Shown: positions 43,547-52,787 of the stretch, piece by piece
How positions within the stretch are numbered: the stretch's first letter is position 1
Layout of the letters: each line of letters opens with the position of its first letter
Program-made: the position numbers and the translations under genes
NCBI GenBank assembly: GCA_964450435.1
Contig: CAYVCX010000007.1
Span: 18,491-82,490 of the forward strand
DNA: 64,000 nucleotides
From: SKLM01 sp964450435
GTDB taxonomy: Bacteria > Chloroflexota > Anaerolineae > B4-G1
Reading direction: 5' to 3'
The notes under the pieces: model-generated
Database searches by the model: none
What the model saw: only the letters and a program-made list of their open reading frames with translations
What the model was told of the DNA's origin: nothing

Positions 43547-44714
43547 CTAGCCAACAAACTCGGTCACCTCGCCCCCCGGGATACGCCGCCACTCTCCGCT
43601 GTTCACGTCCAGGACCCCCCGCGGCTTGATCTGCGCGGTGTCGGAGTGGCCCCGCGTCTCCCAGTACCCGGGGATCGAGCGGTCGACCAGGCTGATGGCA
43701 ACAGGGTAACGACCGCTGACAGCCCGCTTCAGAATGGCCATATCCACCTCATGGGAGCCAGTGAAGGTCCAGCCATTGACGTCCCGATTGTCCTCCAGTT
43801 CCTGGCCTACCAGGCTGCCGCGGCCACTGAGGTAATTGAAGACTCCGTCAGGTAGACGCGCATCGGCAAAAAGCTGAGCCGTCTTCCAGCCACCAAGCGG
43901 CGTGTCCGAACCGGCCTTAGACACGACCGTGTTGCCCGTCATCAATGGCGCCGCTACGGATGCCGCCGACAGAGCCACCGGGAAGTTGAAGGGAGAAAGC
44001 ACGACCCACACGCCGTAGGGACGCAGCACGCTGGCGTTGTGTTCGTCTGGATCATCCGGAATGGATCTCCCCATCTCTCGGATGAAGCCATCGTTGCGCT
44101 CCATCGCATCGGCATAATAGCGGAGCAGCGCGACGGTCTCCCCACTCTCAAGGAGGGCCTCCGGCCGGCTCTTGCCTACCTCGAAGACCATGAGGGAAGC
44201 CAGATCAAGACTGTTGTCACAAATACTACAACCTCATCTGCTGCTAAGAGACTTCCGAAGTCTGCATGACAATGCTAGACAGATCAGGAATCGTTCTGTG
44301 AGCATCCTTAGACCGGGTTGGGCTTTGGACTCTAAGACTTCGGAAGTCTGCCTCTCTAGCAAGTGCGGTTGTAGTGCTAAGCCGCCTGGCCACATCGCGG
44401 ACCATCGCTACCCGTTCCTGCCAGGGGGTCCGGCGCCACGTGGGGAAGGCCGCCGCGGCTGCTTCAATTGCCTCTCGTGCATCCTCGACGTCACCTTTCT
44501 GAGCAGCGCATAGATGGAGACCGGTGGCGAACGGGCTGAAGCTGTCCAACGTCTCGCCGGCATAGATTTCCTCGCCGTCGATGAACGGAGGCACCTCTGC
44601 GCCCAACCAGTCCCTTCTGACGCGAGCAAGCGCCCGGTCAAAAGCTGACTGGAGCTGCTCATCGTCGGCCGCGCCCGATAGCGTCGCGTAGGAGATTCTG
44701 ACGTCCTGAACCAT
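43547..44714 (-). pseudogene. Aldehyde dehydrogenase (P5C dehydrogenase-like), broken by an insertion and 3'-truncated
   Basis: The N-terminal piece (44714 down to about 44376) reads like PutA/RocA-type aldehyde dehydrogenase (FIDGEEIYAGETLDSFSPFA, AFPTWRRTPWQERVAMVRDV). It is interrupted by the 151-bp palindromic element at 44225-44375. Beyond it, in another frame, the protein resumes (LASLMVFEVGKSRPEALLES, VLSPFNFPVALSAASVAAPL, WTFTGSHEVDMAILKRAVSG). Removing 151 bp restores a single frame. After SGRYP the sequence leaves the family: the catalytic Cys/Glu half (about 200 residues) is absent and an unrelated 50-residue tail ends at 43547. Non-functional. Confidence 0.85.
44225..44375. mobile_element. 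MITE-like 151-bp palindromic element inside the aldehyde dehydrogenase gene
   Basis: Ends are inverted ACTACAACC (44225-44233) / GGTTGTAGT (44367-44375). Inside lie two mutually inverted copies of a self-palindromic 15-mer, AGACTTCCGAAGTCT (44249-44263) and AGACTTCGGAAGTCT (44335-44349). It has no coding capacity and is less GC-rich than its surroundings. No clear target duplication is seen. The right-end motif TGCGGTTGTAGTGCTAAG resembles the end of the repeat at 55266-55416. Confidence 0.7.
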
Positions 44715-44792
44715 GCAATGCCCCTCTTCTAACCCGATCGATGCCGCGACCTGCTCCGGCATTGACCGGGGCATTTGCGCACCTCTCAAGCG

Positions 44793-45023
44793 CTACTTGC
44801 TCTTCACGTCAATGCGAACCGTCTTCGTCTCCTCCCCCTCCTCCGTCGCGCAAAGCTCACACTCGGCCACTTCCGCCGCGTTGAGCACGCACAGACACCC
44901 CGCGTTCTCGGGATGACGACAGATATAGGTTCGCTGCAGCACGCCTCGCGAATGCGAGTAATACTGCTCACACTCAACATATCGGCATTCGCAAGCCACC
45001 TCGACGATCTGTCTGGGACTCAC
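44793..45023 (-). CDS. Small cysteine-rich protein, probable metal binder
   Basis: 76 residues with ten Cys arranged as CEC, EC, IC, CLC and CELC, plus His residues; no membrane segment or signal. The spacing suggests zinc or Fe-S binding, but no family is recognised. GTG 45023 follows GAGGAGG. It lies between the aldehyde dehydrogenase pseudogene and lpd, 59 bp past the lpd stop, so it may be the last gene of the dehydrogenase-complex operon. Confidence 0.7.
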   Translation of the reverse strand: MSPRQIVEVACECRYVECEQYYSHSRGVLQRTYICRHPENAGCLCVLNAAEVAECELCATEEGEETKTVRIDVKSK

Positions 45024-45081
45024 CTCAGTACCTCCTCTCTAGTCAGGTCTCAGACGCGCGTCAACACGTCAGTCATACTGC

Positions 45082-46509
45082 TCACTCCCGGCGCGACAGG
45101 ATGTGCGTCGCCAGGCCCAGGAAGGCCTCAGCAGCCTCGCCCACCGTCTCAGAAAGAGTGGGGTGGGGGTGAACCGTCAGGGCCAGATCGTCAGCCACAG
45201 CTCCCATCTCAACAGCCAGAGCACCCTCCGCGATCATATCCTCAGCACCCCGGCCCGCGATTCCAACTCCCAGCACCCGCTCCGTGTCGGCATCGAAGAC
45301 GATCTTCGTCAACCCCAGGGTTCGACCCATCGTCACTGCCCGTCCCGAGGCCGTCCACCGGAAAGTGCCTACCGCAACGTCATAGCCTTGTTCAGCGGCC
45401 TGCGCCTCCGAGAGGCCGCACCACGCGATTTGTGGGTCGGTATATACGACGGCGGGCATGCATCGCACGTCGAAAGCTGCTGGCTCTCCAGCGATGACCT
45501 CCGCTGCGATCTTGCCCTCATGCATCGCTTTGTGAGCCAGCATCGGACCACCCACCACATCACCGACAGCGAAAATGTGCTCATCGTGGGTGCGCCGCTC
45601 TTCGTCTACGATGATGAAACCGTCCTCATCAAGGTGCACCCCTGTGTTTTCCAACCCGATGCCCTGCGAGTTGGGGCGCCGTCCGATGGCGACGAGAACC
45701 CGATCGAACGTCTGTTCCGGTTCGTCCACGTCCCCCTTCAACGTGACCGTGACGCCGTCCTCGTGCTCCTCCGTCGACTCCACCGTGGTGTTCAGATGGA
45801 CGGCGTCATACACTTGTCGTGAGCGGCGTTCCAGGTACCTGACCAGATCGCGGTCCACGCCTGGGAGTATCTCGTCGGCCATCTCAACCACTGTCACTCG
45901 GCTCCCCAGGATGGCGTAGGCCGATCCGAGCTCCATCCCATTGAATCCAGCGCCGACGACCAGGAGGGTCTCAGGGATGTCGGGCAAAGCCAGCGCGCCC
46001 TTGGAGCTCATGATCCGGGTCCCCTGCTTGAACTCGGTGCCAGGCAGAGGAATCGGGCTCGATCCGCTGGCCAGAATGGCCTGATCGTACTTCACGTGTG
46101 CAACATCCGCCTGACCCTGCAGCCGCACATGGTCCGGGCCTTCGAACACCGCGCGTGCGTGGATTATCTGTACATCACGCTGCTCCGCAAGCTTCTCCAC
46201 TCCATTCACCAGCCGGTCGACTACCAGATTCTTGCGCTCCCGTAAGGCGTCCACGTCGATCTCAACCTCGCCGTAATTGATGCCCCAGTCACGGGCTTCG
46301 CGCCCGTCGTGAACCAGGGTTGACATCTCGAGAAGCACCTTGGTGGGGATGCAACCTCGCAACAGGCAGACCCCGCCCAGCCGCTCCTCCTGGTTGATCA
46401 GCGCCACCTCAAAGCCCAGATCGGCCGCTCGGAAGGCCGATGCATAGCCGCCGGGGCCGCCCCCAATCACTGCGACCTCAGTCTCCAACGTCTGCTCTCC
46501 CATGACCAT
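45082..46509 (-). CDS. lpdA: Dihydrolipoyl dehydrogenase (E3)
   Basis: 475 residues. It reoxidises dihydrolipoamide of 2-oxoacid dehydrogenase complexes with NAD+. FAD motif VIGGGPGGYASAFRAADLG, redox-active pair in GGVCLLRGCIPTK, second dinucleotide site VVGAGFNGMELGSAYAILG and C-terminal active-site HPHPTLSE. ATG 46509 follows GGGAGG; a TTG two codons upstream is the alternative. Directly downstream of E2. Confidence 0.96.
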   Translation of the reverse strand: MVMGEQTLETEVAVIGGGPGGYASAFRAADLGFEVALINQEERLGGVCLLRGCIPTKVLLEMSTLVHDGREARDWGINYGEVEIDVDALRERKNLVVDRLVNGVEKLAEQRDVQIIHARAVFEGPDHVRLQGQADVAHVKYDQAILASGSSPIPLPGTEFKQGTRIMSSKGALALPDIPETLLVVGAGFNGMELGSAYAILGSRVTVVEMADEILPGVDRDLVRYLERRSRQVYDAVHLNTTVESTEEHEDGVTVTLKGDVDEPEQTFDRVLVAIGRRPNSQGIGLENTGVHLDEDGFIIVDEERRTHDEHIFAVGDVVGGPMLAHKAMHEGKIAAEVIAGEPAAFDVRCMPAVVYTDPQIAWCGLSEAQAAEQGYDVAVGTFRWTASGRAVTMGRTLGLTKIVFDADTERVLGVGIAGRGAEDMIAEGALAVEMGAVADDLALTVHPHPTLSETVGEAAEAFLGLATHILSRRE

Positions 46510-46574
46510 AGACAATGCCCTCCCAAAGAGACCCGCGCCGTCCGTAGACGGTACGACAAAACCGGACCTCGGAG

Positions 46575-47879
46575 CTACATCGTGAGTAGCATGTGCTCCG
46601 GAGTCTCCAGAGCATCTTTCACCACACCCATGAAGCGCGCAGCGTCGGCGCCATCAACCACGCGGTGGTCAAAGGCAACCATAAGCGGCAGCATGTACCG
46701 GGGCTCCGTCTCGAATTCGCCCTCCTCGTTGCGCCGCACCATCGGTTCCCACCGTGCCCGGGCCATCCCCATTATGGCCACCTCAGGAAAGTTGATGATC
46801 GGGAAGAACCCAGTCCCCCCAAGGATGCCGATGTTCGTGATCGTGAACGTGCCGCCTTGCAGATCGTCCAGTGTGGCCTCCCCAGAGCGCGTGCGCTCCA
46901 CCATCTCAACCAACTCAACCGAGAGTTGACTGATGCTCTTTCTATCGACGTCGCGGATGACCGGGACCAACAATCCACGGTCGGTATCCACGGCAATCCC
47001 GATATGATAATACTGCTTCAGGATGATCTCCTCATTCTGGGGATCCAGGCTGGCGTTGAACCGCGGATGCTCCTTGAGGGCAGCCACAACAGCCTTCATT
47101 GCAAAGATCGTAGGGGTCAGCTTACCACCTTTCTCCTCAATCCGATCCCTGTGCCTGCGGCGGAAACGCTCCAACTCGGTGATATCCGCCTTGTCCTGAT
47201 GGTTGACGTGCGGAATCTGAGACCATGCCAGTGCCATCTGCTTCGCCGTCGCCCGGCGGACCGAACGGAGCGGCATCCGCTCAATCTCCCCCCAGCGGGT
47301 AAAGTCCGGCAGTCTCGGGACCCTGTCGTGGGGAACTACCTTCGGCAGCTCGATCGGCGCTCGTTCAACCGCTTCTTCCGGAGGCACCGGAGCCTCTTCC
47401 TCCTCCTTCTCGGAGAAGGCCCGGACGTCCTCAGACGTCACTCGACCAGCGGGGCCGCTGGGCAGCACGTCCTGCAGATCGACCCCCAGCTCACGGGCGA
47501 GGCGCCGGGTCGAGGGTGAGGCGGGGACGGGACGTCCACGCTCCGGAGGACGCTCAGGAGCTACCTCCTCCACCTGTACAACTTCTTCCGGCGCTTCTTT
47601 GGGCGGCGGTTCCTCGGCTTCTGCCGCCTCTGCTTCCTCCTCGCCACCGCTGAACCTGATGAGCGTGTCTCCCACGTAGACCATATCGCCGGGCTCGACC
47701 TCGATCCCAGTGACCTCCCCACTGTACGGTGACGGAATCTCAACCGAGGCTTTGTCCGTCTCCACCACTAGGATGTCATCGCCCTCCTCGACCTGGTCGC
47801 CGACGGCGACCAGAACTTCGATGATCTCACCCTCGTGGATACCCTCTCCCAGATCCGGAAGCTCAAATGTTCGGGCCAT
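46575..47879 (-). CDS. Dihydrolipoamide acyltransferase (E2)
   Basis: 434 residues. One lipoyl domain (residues 1-80, lipoylated Lys in VETDKASVEIPSPYSG), an acidic Pro/Glu-rich linker, a peripheral subunit-binding domain (STRRLARELGVDLQDVLPSG), a second linker and the catalytic core ending with FDHRVVDGADAARFM (catalytic His/Asp). Acyl specificity (acetyl or branched-chain) cannot be decided. It joins E1 and E3 genes on either side. Confidence 0.95.
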   Translation of the reverse strand: MARTFELPDLGEGIHEGEIIEVLVAVGDQVEEGDDILVVETDKASVEIPSPYSGEVTGIEVEPGDMVYVGDTLIRFSGGEEEAEAAEAEEPPPKEAPEEVVQVEEVAPERPPERGRPVPASPSTRRLARELGVDLQDVLPSGPAGRVTSEDVRAFSEKEEEEAPVPPEEAVERAPIELPKVVPHDRVPRLPDFTRWGEIERMPLRSVRRATAKQMALAWSQIPHVNHQDKADITELERFRRRHRDRIEEKGGKLTPTIFAMKAVVAALKEHPRFNASLDPQNEEIILKQYYHIGIAVDTDRGLLVPVIRDVDRKSISQLSVELVEMVERTRSGEATLDDLQGGTFTITNIGILGGTGFFPIINFPEVAIMGMARARWEPMVRRNEEGEFETEPRYMLPLMVAFDHRVVDGADAARFMGVVKDALETPEHMLLTM

Positions 47880-48005
47880 GTTCGTGCAGCCTCCTTACTC
47901 GCGCTGTCGCTTCGGTACCATCAGTCTCTGAGTACGCCCGGGTGCGCCTGCAGTCGCCGAACCATCTGACGATGGGCAGAGGGCGCTTGAACGTCGGGCT
48001 CTATC

Positions 48006-48992
48006 TTACGCCGAGATCTCCAACGTCTCTCGTGCCGCCCGGAGAACACGCTCGGCGCTGGGCAGATAGGCCTTCTCGTACGCAAAAAGCGGGATGATTA
48101 CGTCGTACCCGCTCACCCGCCGGATCGGCGCTTCGAGGTACCAGAACGACTTCTCTACCAGTCGCGCCACAATCTCCGCGCCAGGACCGAAACTGCGCGG
48201 CGCTTCGTGGATGACCACGACCCGCCCGGTCTTCCTGGCCGACTCAGCAAAGGTCTCGTGGTCCAGGGGAGCGACGGTCAGGACATCGATCACCTCCGCC
48301 TCGACCCCATCGGCCTGCTTCAGTCTTTCTGCCGCCTCCAGTGTGGGGCGCATCATGGCGCCATAGGAGATCAAGGTAATGTCATCCCCCTGCCGGGCGA
48401 CCTGCGCCTTGCCGATAGGCCAGGTCTCCTCCTGCTCCGGCACGTCCTCGCGGAAGGCGCGGTAGACGGCCTTCGGCTCGTAGAATATCACCGGGTCGGG
48501 GTCCCGAATGGCGCTCACCAGCAGAGCCCGGGCGTTACGGGGGCCGGAGGGGATCACCATCTTGAGCCCCGGCGTGTGTGCCCAGTAGACCTCGCGGCTC
48601 TCCGAATGATGCTCCAGCGCCCGAACGCCGCCGCTGTAAGGGGTGCGCAGCACCATAGGCACCGTGTAGGCCCCCCGCGTCCGCCAACGCATGCGAGCGG
48701 CGTGGGCCTCCAGTTGCTGGAAGGCCAGGTAGCTGAAGCCTGAGAACTGAATCTCGCAGACCGGCCTCAGCCCATAGATGGCCATGCCGATGGAGGTGCC
48801 GACGATGCCTGCCTCCGCGAGAGGCGTATCCATCACGCGACCCTCGCCGAACGCGTCGAGAAGCCCATCGGTGACACGGAAGACCCCGCCGTCAACCGCC
48901 ACGTCCTCTCCCAGGACGACGATGCTATCATCCTGCTCCATCTCCTGATAGAGCGCCGTGTTGAGCGCATTGACCATCGTCATCTTAGGCAT
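48006..48992 (-). CDS. 2-oxoacid dehydrogenase E1 beta subunit
   Basis: 328 residues. MTMVNALNTALYQEMEQDDS, LGEDVAVDGGVFRVTDGL, ETPLAEAGIVG-type and LRTPYSGGVRALEHHSES motifs of PdhB/BkdAb. With E1 alpha it decarboxylates the 2-oxoacid using thiamine diphosphate. ATG 48992 overlaps the E1-alpha stop by eight bases (ATGCCTAA), so an upstream extension of the frame is rejected. Confidence 0.95.
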   Translation of the reverse strand: MPKMTMVNALNTALYQEMEQDDSIVVLGEDVAVDGGVFRVTDGLLDAFGEGRVMDTPLAEAGIVGTSIGMAIYGLRPVCEIQFSGFSYLAFQQLEAHAARMRWRTRGAYTVPMVLRTPYSGGVRALEHHSESREVYWAHTPGLKMVIPSGPRNARALLVSAIRDPDPVIFYEPKAVYRAFREDVPEQEETWPIGKAQVARQGDDITLISYGAMMRPTLEAAERLKQADGVEAEVIDVLTVAPLDHETFAESARKTGRVVVIHEAPRSFGPGAEIVARLVEKSFWYLEAPIRRVSGYDVIIPLFAYEKAYLPSAERVLRAARETLEISA

Positions 48993-50091
48993 CGCTCGCC
49001 TCCTTCGCGTCGAGTTGCGCCGCCAGCTCATCTCGCTGCTCCTGCAGATACGGAGGCATCTCGGCGTACATATGGTCGAACATCGTGAGCTCCTGATCGC
49101 CGAGCTCCTCCATCCGCTGTTCGGCGCGATCCACCGCCTCCTGAATCTCGGCCTTGATCTGCTCCTCCAACTCCCCGATATCGTCATCCGAGAGCAGGCC
49201 TTTCTGCTTCAGATACTTCTGGAAGCGAGAGATGGGCTCCCGTCGCTCCCAACTCTCCACCTCCTCCTCGTCCCGGTAGCGTTTTGGATCGTCGGCCGTG
49301 GTGTGCATCGAAAGGCGATAGGTGACACACTCGATCATAGTGGGCCCCTGGCCCGCGCGGGCTCGTTCAGCGGCCTCTGCCGCAGCAAGATAGACGGCGA
49401 GAACGTCGTTCCCGTCGACCTGTCGACCCGGCATACCATAAGCCAGAGCCTTCTGGGCCAAGGTCTTCGAGTTCGTCTGGCGGGAGCGCGGCAGGGAGAT
49501 CGCCCACTGGTTGTTCTGGCAGACGAAGATGGTGGGGGTCTGCCACACACCGGCAAAATTCATAGCTTCGTGGAAATCACCTTCGGAAGTCGCGCCGTCG
49601 CCGAAGAAGGTGACCACCACGTCGTCTTTTCCGCGGTACTTGATCCCGTAGGAAAGCCCGACAGCGTGGAGAGGCTGCGTGCCCACGGGCACGGCCACAG
49701 GGAGGTTCCGGGTATCCTCGGGGAGTTCGTTGCCCTGGTAGAACCCCCCATAGACGAGCAAGAAGCTCTCCATTGACTGCCCGCGCCACAGGGACGCCGC
49801 CTGCTCACGGAAGGATGGCACCAGCCAATCCGAATCCCGCAGGGCCGCCACAATCCCCAGCTGGGCCGCCTCCTGGCCCTTGATCGGGGCGAAGGTTCCA
49901 ATACGTCCCTGCCGCTGCAGCTGGAGCATCCGCTCGTCGAAGCGCCGCGCCAGTACCATCGTGCGGTGCAGGCGGAGCAGCCGGTCCTCAGGGATATCCG
50001 GTTCAAGATCCTCGTCCAGCAGGTTCCCATCCTCATCCAGAACGGACAGGTACTCTGTCTTGTGAGGGATATCGATGACGTCTCTGGGCAC
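48985..50091 (-). CDS. 2-oxoacid dehydrogenase E1 alpha subunit
   Basis: 368 residues. Thiamine diphosphate motif GDGATSEGDFHEAMNFAGVW ... NN, plus YRLSMHTTADDPKRYRDEEE with the phosphorylation-loop-like segment. Pyruvate or branched-chain 2-oxoacids are the likely substrates. GTG 50091 stands seven bases after AAGGAGG and gives the family N-terminus; the frame to 50166 is not used. Overlaps E1 beta. Confidence 0.94.
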   Translation of the reverse strand: MPRDVIDIPHKTEYLSVLDEDGNLLDEDLEPDIPEDRLLRLHRTMVLARRFDERMLQLQRQGRIGTFAPIKGQEAAQLGIVAALRDSDWLVPSFREQAASLWRGQSMESFLLVYGGFYQGNELPEDTRNLPVAVPVGTQPLHAVGLSYGIKYRGKDDVVVTFFGDGATSEGDFHEAMNFAGVWQTPTIFVCQNNQWAISLPRSRQTNSKTLAQKALAYGMPGRQVDGNDVLAVYLAAAEAAERARAGQGPTMIECVTYRLSMHTTADDPKRYRDEEEVESWERREPISRFQKYLKQKGLLSDDDIGELEEQIKAEIQEAVDRAEQRMEELGDQELTMFDHMYAEMPPYLQEQRDELAAQLDAKEASDA

Positions 50092-50170
50092 AGGGGTCCT
50101 CCTTCGGGCTGCAGTGCGGCGATGATCCAGCCGGGGCTCCCGGGATTCATCCGCCGATGACGGCATAGGC

Positions 50171-51043
50171 TTACATGATCTCCGCGCACAGAGCCTGTAT
50201 CTGCTGCTCGGTCAGTATCGACAGCGGCTGCTCTGCCAGCGGGCCAGCTTCGAGAGCCGGGACTTGCTCCTCGTAGCTCGGGAGCGACGGATCCCGGTAG
50301 AATATGCCGATGGGAATCCGCTCGCCCCATTCACGTGCCCTCCGCGACGCCGCTGCGTGGTCGCCAGGATCGTAACCCTCTTCCTCCTGCAGCTTGTAGA
50401 CGCGCTCTCTGTAGAAGGCGTAGGCGTAGGAGCGATTCCACGTCACACACGGCTGCAACACGTCTACCAGCGCATACCCCGGATGATCCAGCGCCTGTCC
50501 GATGAGCCAGGCCAAATGCTGGACCTCACCGGAGTAGCCCCGGGAGACAAAGGTCGCGCCGACGGTGAGCGCCAGCGCAGGTGGGTTCACCGGCCGCTCG
50601 ATTGATCCCCCAGGCGAGGTGGGGGTCTCCTTCCCTCTCTCGCTGGTAGGCGAATACTGCCCCTTTGTCAGGCCGTAGATGCGGTTGTCCTGCACGATGT
50701 CGACCAGATTCACGTTGCGCCGGGCGGTCTGGATGAAATGATTCATTCCTTCGTTGAAGCTGTCTCCATCTCCGTGCACGGCGATCACAGGCAACCCGTG
50801 ATTGGCCAGACGGGCGCCGGTCGCCAGGGCCAGCGTCCGTCCGTGCAGCCCGTGGAAGCCGGTGCTGCGCATGTAGTGAGGCAGTTTGCTTCCGCAACCG
50901 ACCCCCGTGGCGAAGAAGACCTCGTGAGGGGCAACGTCGCGTTCGGCCAGGGCCATCTTGATAGCGCTGAGAATGGCGAAGTTGCCACAGCCAGCGCACC
51001 ACGTGGGCAGGGTCTCGGACTTGAAGTCCTTAAGGGATACCAT
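50171..51043 (-). CDS. korB: 2-oxoacid:ferredoxin oxidoreductase beta subunit
   Basis: 290 residues. LPTWCAGCGNFAILSAIKMA (CxxC of the [4Fe-4S] site), ATGVGCGSKLPHYM and HGDGDSFNEGMNHFIQTARRNVNLVDIVQDNRIYGLTKGQYSPTS-type thiamine site motifs. It oxidises 2-oxoglutarate or pyruvate to acyl-CoA with ferredoxin. ATG 51043 lies behind GGAGG at the end of korA. Confidence 0.94.
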   Translation of the reverse strand: MVSLKDFKSETLPTWCAGCGNFAILSAIKMALAERDVAPHEVFFATGVGCGSKLPHYMRSTGFHGLHGRTLALATGARLANHGLPVIAVHGDGDSFNEGMNHFIQTARRNVNLVDIVQDNRIYGLTKGQYSPTSERGKETPTSPGGSIERPVNPPALALTVGATFVSRGYSGEVQHLAWLIGQALDHPGYALVDVLQPCVTWNRSYAYAFYRERVYKLQEEEGYDPGDHAAASRRAREWGERIPIGIFYRDPSLPSYEEQVPALEAGPLAEQPLSILTEQQIQALCAEIM

Positions 51044-51047
51044 CGGC

Positions 51048-52787
51048 TCACACCTCCGACAGGTGGGTGACAATGTACTCCGGGCTGAAGGGCCGACCAT
51101 CGTACTTGCGGATCGATCCGTCCATTGAGAGCCCCGTGCGGGCGCGAATCAGCGTCTCCAGCTGACCGGTCGCGTTCCCCTCCACGACGATGGTCCGTCG
51201 CGCTTGCTCCAGGGTCTCCGCGCCTCCCGGCGGGAACGGATGCAGGGCGCTGAAGTGGAGCCCGTTGGCTCGGTGGGGCTGTTCCTCATTCAACCGGTCG
51301 ATCGCTTCCCGCAGCGGACCGTAGGTGGAGCCCCAGCTCACAAACGTCACATCGGCTTGTGCGGATCCGTACCGTCTCGGAGCCGGCACCTCCGCCGCCA
51401 TGCCATCCATCTTCCGCATGCGTTTGTCAGCCTGAGCAATGCGCATCTCGGCCTCCTCCGTGATGGCGCCGAACTCGTCGTGCTCGTTGGCAGTGGAGAC
51501 CCAGACGGCGCTGGGGTGCCCGGGCAGAGCTCGGGGCGAGACGCCCGACTCCGTGATCTGGTACCGCTTGTAGGGCTGCTCCAACGCGTCCAGCTCCTCG
51601 TTGCTGAGCAGCTCGCCGCGGTCGATTTCGACCTGGTCGAACCCGAGGGCATCACGCTCCACCGTGCGGTAGGCCGCCGCCAGGTAGTGATCGCTGAGCA
51701 CCAGTGCTGGCGTCTGGTACCGCTCCGCCAGATTGAACGCCTGCCAGCCGATCTGGAACGACTCCTCCAACGTGCCAGGCGCGAGCACGAAACGAGGGAA
51801 TTCACCCTGGGCGGCGTGCATCACGAAGAGCATATCTCCCTGCTCCGTGCGTGTCGCCAGGCCTGTGGCAGGCCCGGGCCGCTGGGCATTGTACACGACC
51901 ACGGGGACCTCGGTCATGCCAGCCAGGCCCAACGCCTCCACCATGAGCGAGAAGCCCCCGCCAGACGTAGGACACATCGCCCGGACCCCCATGTGACCGG
52001 CGCCGACGGCCATATTCATCGCGGCGATCTCGCTCTCCGTGTGCTTGATCACGGCCCCGTACTCGTCCCCGTGCGCGGCGAACCAGTGGAGGACGGGCGA
52101 ACCGGGGGTCATCGGGTATGTGGCCACGAAGCGGCAGCCACCGGCCAACGCCCCGAGTGCGAAAGCCTCGTTTCCGTTCAGGATCATGCGGGACGGCGCA
52201 TCGGCCCGCGCTTGCATCCGGAACGGGAAGTCTGGCTGGAATGGTTGGGCGGCCTCAGCGCCAGCCTCCGCCACGCGGAGGTTGGCGTCGATAACCTTCT
52301 GCCCCTTCGGGGCGAAGTTGTCGCGGATGACGCTGTCCAGGTACGTCAGATCAAACCCGATCAGACCAGCTGCCACACCGAAGGCCACCGTGTTGCGCAT
52401 GATCTCACGGCCGCCCAGCTCCTCGGCCAACTCGGTGAGGGGAACGGGAAAGAAGCTGACGTTGGATCGTTGAAGCTCATCGGGGATCTCCTCGCCTTCG
52501 TCGTAGACGACGGCACCCCCGTCGACAATCTGAGCGACGTGACGTCGGACGGTCTCCAGGTCCAGCGCCAGAACGAGATGAACAGACTCGGCGTGGGAGT
52601 AGAGGGGCTCCTGAGATACCCGGACTGAGAAGAAGTTATGTCCCCCCCGGATGCGAGAGTAGTAATCTGGCAGTCCGTGGACGTAGAGGCCTCCGCGGGT
52701 CAGGGCCTTGGAGAAGCCCACGCCGCTCGACTCCAGGCCCATCCCGGCTTCACCGCCGATGCGAATGGTGATTGCGTTGGTTGACAT
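51048..52787 (-). CDS. korA: 2-oxoacid:ferredoxin oxidoreductase alpha subunit (gamma-alpha fusion)
   Basis: 579 residues. Residues 1-190 form the gamma domain (IRIGGEAGMGLESSGVGFSK), and about 200-579 the alpha domain with GNEAFALGALAGGCRFVATYPMTPGSP, TSGGGFSLMVEALGLAGMTE and a C-terminal transketolase-like part (FVSWGSTYGPLREAIDRL). This gamma-alpha fusion is common in bacterial KorA. Oxygen-sensitive chemistry is expected of the complex. Confidence 0.95.
   Translation of the reverse strand: MSTNAITIRIGGEAGMGLESSGVGFSKALTRGGLYVHGLPDYYSRIRGGHNFFSVRVSQEPLYSHAESVHLVLALDLETVRRHVAQIVDGGAVVYDEGEEIPDELQRSNVSFFPVPLTELAEELGGREIMRNTVAFGVAAGLIGFDLTYLDSVIRDNFAPKGQKVIDANLRVAEAGAEAAQPFQPDFPFRMQARADAPSRMILNGNEAFALGALAGGCRFVATYPMTPGSPVLHWFAAHGDEYGAVIKHTESEIAAMNMAVGAGHMGVRAMCPTSGGGFSLMVEALGLAGMTEVPVVVYNAQRPGPATGLATRTEQGDMLFVMHAAQGEFPRFVLAPGTLEESFQIGWQAFNLAERYQTPALVLSDHYLAAAYRTVERDALGFDQVEIDRGELLSNEELDALEQPYKRYQITESGVSPRALPGHPSAVWVSTANEHDEFGAITEEAEMRIAQADKRMRKMDGMAAEVPAPRRYGSAQADVTFVSWGSTYGPLREAIDRLNEEQPHRANGLHFSALHPFPPGGAETLEQARRTIVVEGNATGQLETLIRARTGLSMDGSIRKYDGRPFSPEYIVTHLSEV

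Noticed and set aside
48993..49187. Upstream extension of the E1-beta frame
   Set aside because: Lies inside E1 alpha in another frame; the ATGCCTAA overlap gives the correct start.
51204..52628. 474-codon plus-strand open frame
   Set aside because: Antisense of korA.
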